From a virus, in IMG/VR virus record IMGVR_UViG_3300014720_000246, positions 1-20,014 of that record: 20,014 bases of DNA. One strand, given 5' to 3'. The notes beneath the pieces were generated by a model that was given only the letters and a program-made list of their open reading frames with translations, had not been told where the DNA came from and did no database searches. This document shows, piece after piece, positions 18,966-20,014 of the stretch; position 1 is the stretch's first letter; each line of letters opens with the position of its first letter. A program made the position numbers and the translations under genes.

Positions 18966-19844
18966 TTAAAACTCCGAGATGACCTCAAGCATCATTTTCA
19001 TTCTATGTTGCATGAAGAAGTTCATTAGTTGACTACGATCTTTTTTGGGTTGGTTCACAAAATTATTTATAATCGCTGTTTTAACAGACATGGGAATCAT
19101 CGCAAAGTCAACCAATACTTTATTGCGCTCGTAGTTTGTTTTGAATGCGGCATCATTTGGCATCGTAGAGGGGTCAGCAATCCACTCATCAAGTTTCTTG
19201 GTCATGATGGGTTTTTGTCTACGACCATCGATGATGCAAGTATCATCGGAAAGCACATTAGGAATGCCATCACCCGTATCACCCCGAATGATATGCTCAA
19301 TCACATACTTTTCGGGACTACGATCAGGTTTGACAAACTTCTTTTGAATGGGACTGTACTGAGCTACATTGGAATACTTCTGAAGCTGCCCGAAGTCATG
19401 ATCACCCGACACAATCAGAAATGGTTTAGGTTCGTCAAACATTCCTCCCAAATCATTTGTCTGTGCCCATTCAGCTAAAGTCGCGATTACATCATCCGCC
19501 TCTGCACCTTCTACGTTGATCACAGGATATGGGAATACCTTATCAAGTTCCTCGCGAACAGTTGCAAGAGCCTCAAATATTGCTTTCCAATCGTATCCCG
19601 AATCTTCGCGAACTTTCTTCCTGTTTGCTTTATATTGTGTAAAGACAGATCGCCTCCAGTAAGTTCTATTGTCACATGTGATGACTAGATCGCCATATTT
19701 GCTTCCAAACTTCTGCTTGTAACCTCGAATGCTGTTAAGGATCATATGACGAATCAATGGAAGGTTGATGTCAATATCTTTTCGCCCTCCAAGCTCGACC
19801 ATGAGGTTAGCAATACCCACTTGATTAAAATCTATTACAATCAC
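18966..19844 (-). CDS. rnh: RNase H / 5'-3' FEN-type exonuclease
   Basis: A 292-aa protein (T4 RNase H: 305), start GTG 19844 with GAGGG 7 bases upstream. FEN/5' exonuclease motifs are in order: IVIDFNQ (Asp5), LVITCDNRTYWRRSVFTQYK with the Y-K-x-x-R element, VEGAEADDVIA, IVSGDHDFGQL, and IIRGDTGDGIPNV. The acidic residues bind two metals. In T4 the enzyme removes RNA primers and adjacent DNA from lagging-strand fragments with gp32 and the clamp. It overlaps the upstream gene's stop by 4 bases. An exact late box (19064-19071) lies inside its 3' part. Confidence 0.95.
   Translation of the reverse strand: MIVIDFNQVGIANLMVELGGRKDIDINLPLIRHMILNSIRGYKQKFGSKYGDLVITCDNRTYWRRSVFTQYKANRKKVREDSGYDWKAIFEALATVREELDKVFPYPVINVEGAEADDVIATLAEWAQTNDLGGMFDEPKPFLIVSGDHDFGQLQKYSNVAQYSPIQKKFVKPDRSPEKYVIEHIIRGDTGDGIPNVLSDDTCIIDGRRQKPIMTKKLDEWIADPSTMPNDAAFKTNYERNKVLVDFAMIPMSVKTAIINNFVNQPKKDRSQLMNFFMQHRMKMMLEVISEF
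19064..19071 (-). promoter_or_regulatory. T4-type late promoter inside rnh
   Basis: Exact TATAAATA on the minus strand, 100 bases before the ATG at 18964. It would give late expression of the DUF6433-like gene and those after it. Being within a coding sequence it could be a chance match, but the T4 consensus is matched at all eight bases. Confidence 0.55.
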
Positions 19845-20014
19845 TTGACTACCCTCACAATTAGTGTATCGGCATTGATACGACCACTAGGAGTCGATGC
19901 AACTGCCTTAATGTTATCCATGTACTTTCGAAGTTGAACCTTACCTGCTGCTACTAGATCCTTCAGCTGCTCTGCAGGTTTACGTAGTGTCTTTTGAGAT
20001 GACATATCGGGATC
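19841..20014 (-). CDS. Small phage protein, possibly cut by the right edge
   Basis: The frame ends at TGA 19843-19841, overlapping the rnh GTG. An ATG at 20005 gives 54 aa: MSSQKTLRKPAEQLKDLVAA then GKVQLRKYMDNIKAV and INADTLIVRVVK. The frame stays open to the window edge (three more codons) and no ribosome site is seen before the ATG, so the true start may be outside. Basic and helical; no family recognised. Confidence 0.6.
   Translation of the reverse strand, partial: DPDMSSQKTLRKPAEQLKDLVAAGKVQLRKYMDNIKAVASTPSGRINADTLIVRVVK

Noticed and set aside
19768-19773. TTGACA on the minus strand inside rnh as a promoter
   Set aside because: No acceptable -10 box at 16-18 bases.
1-20014. CRISPR array, insertion sequence or integrase/attachment site
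   Set aside because: No spaced direct repeats, transposase motifs or recombinase genes are seen; direct repeats occur only in the Pro/Ala linker.

Overview
The window is part of the genome of a T4-like myovirus (contractile tail). Homologues of T4 gp4, gp26/gp51, gp32, gp59, gp33, DsbA and RNase H are recognisable, several in T4-like order. Protein sequences are well diverged from T4 and resemble the marine/freshwater T4-like phages (cyanophage or pelagiphage type). PhoH, a 2OG-Fe(II) oxygenase and a two-piece (circularly permuted) tmRNA fit this. Permuted tmRNA is known from alphaproteobacteria, some betaproteobacteria and cyanobacteria, so the host probably belongs to one of these; the sequence does not decide which.

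Layout. (1) 1-724, minus: start of a baseplate/tail-tube-cap-like gene running off the left edge. (2) 725-762: short divergent intergenic region with a T4-type late promoter on each strand. (3) 763-6515, plus: a virion cassette of head completion protein gp4, a conserved structural protein, a tail-tube-fold protein, gp26/gp51-type hub chaperone, a -1 frame extension ORF, and a 1055-aa tape-measure-like protein. (4) 6512-20014, almost all minus: gp32, two small genes, gp59, gp33, a probable lysis group (two membrane proteins around a SleB-type hydrolase), a permuted tmRNA, 2OG oxygenase, a secreted protein, a PD-(D/E)XK nuclease, PhoH, an FmdB zinc ribbon, a run of small accessory genes, a nucleotidyltransferase-cupin fusion, tiny membrane proteins, a metallophosphoesterase, DsbA, conserved phage proteins and RNase H. 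One 36-aa gene at 16660-16770 lies on the plus strand in this minus block, behind its own late promoter.

Regulation. Exact TATAAATA late boxes occur at 728, 16605 and 19064, with variants at 753, 10255 and 13003. They fit late transcription using the gp33 coactivator encoded here. Good sigma70-like promoters (TTGACA, 17 bp, near-TATAAT) lie before gp32 (7533-7561), the nuclease (11793-11821) and the 18029-18415 gene (18438-18466). A hairpin plus T-tract terminator lies just before phoH. Most minus genes overlap by 1-4 bases, so they are probably translationally coupled.

Most notable points: a textbook -1 ribosomal frameshift signal (slippery A AAT TTT, 6-nt spacer, 8-bp hairpin with GCAA loop) at the end of the gp26/gp51-type gene, predicting a chaperone fusion like lambda G/GT; and a phage-encoded permuted tmRNA with encoded CCA, a G3-U70 alanine identity pair, an ANDAYFGAYRLAA tag, and a late-promoter-like box at the right distance from its 5' end.
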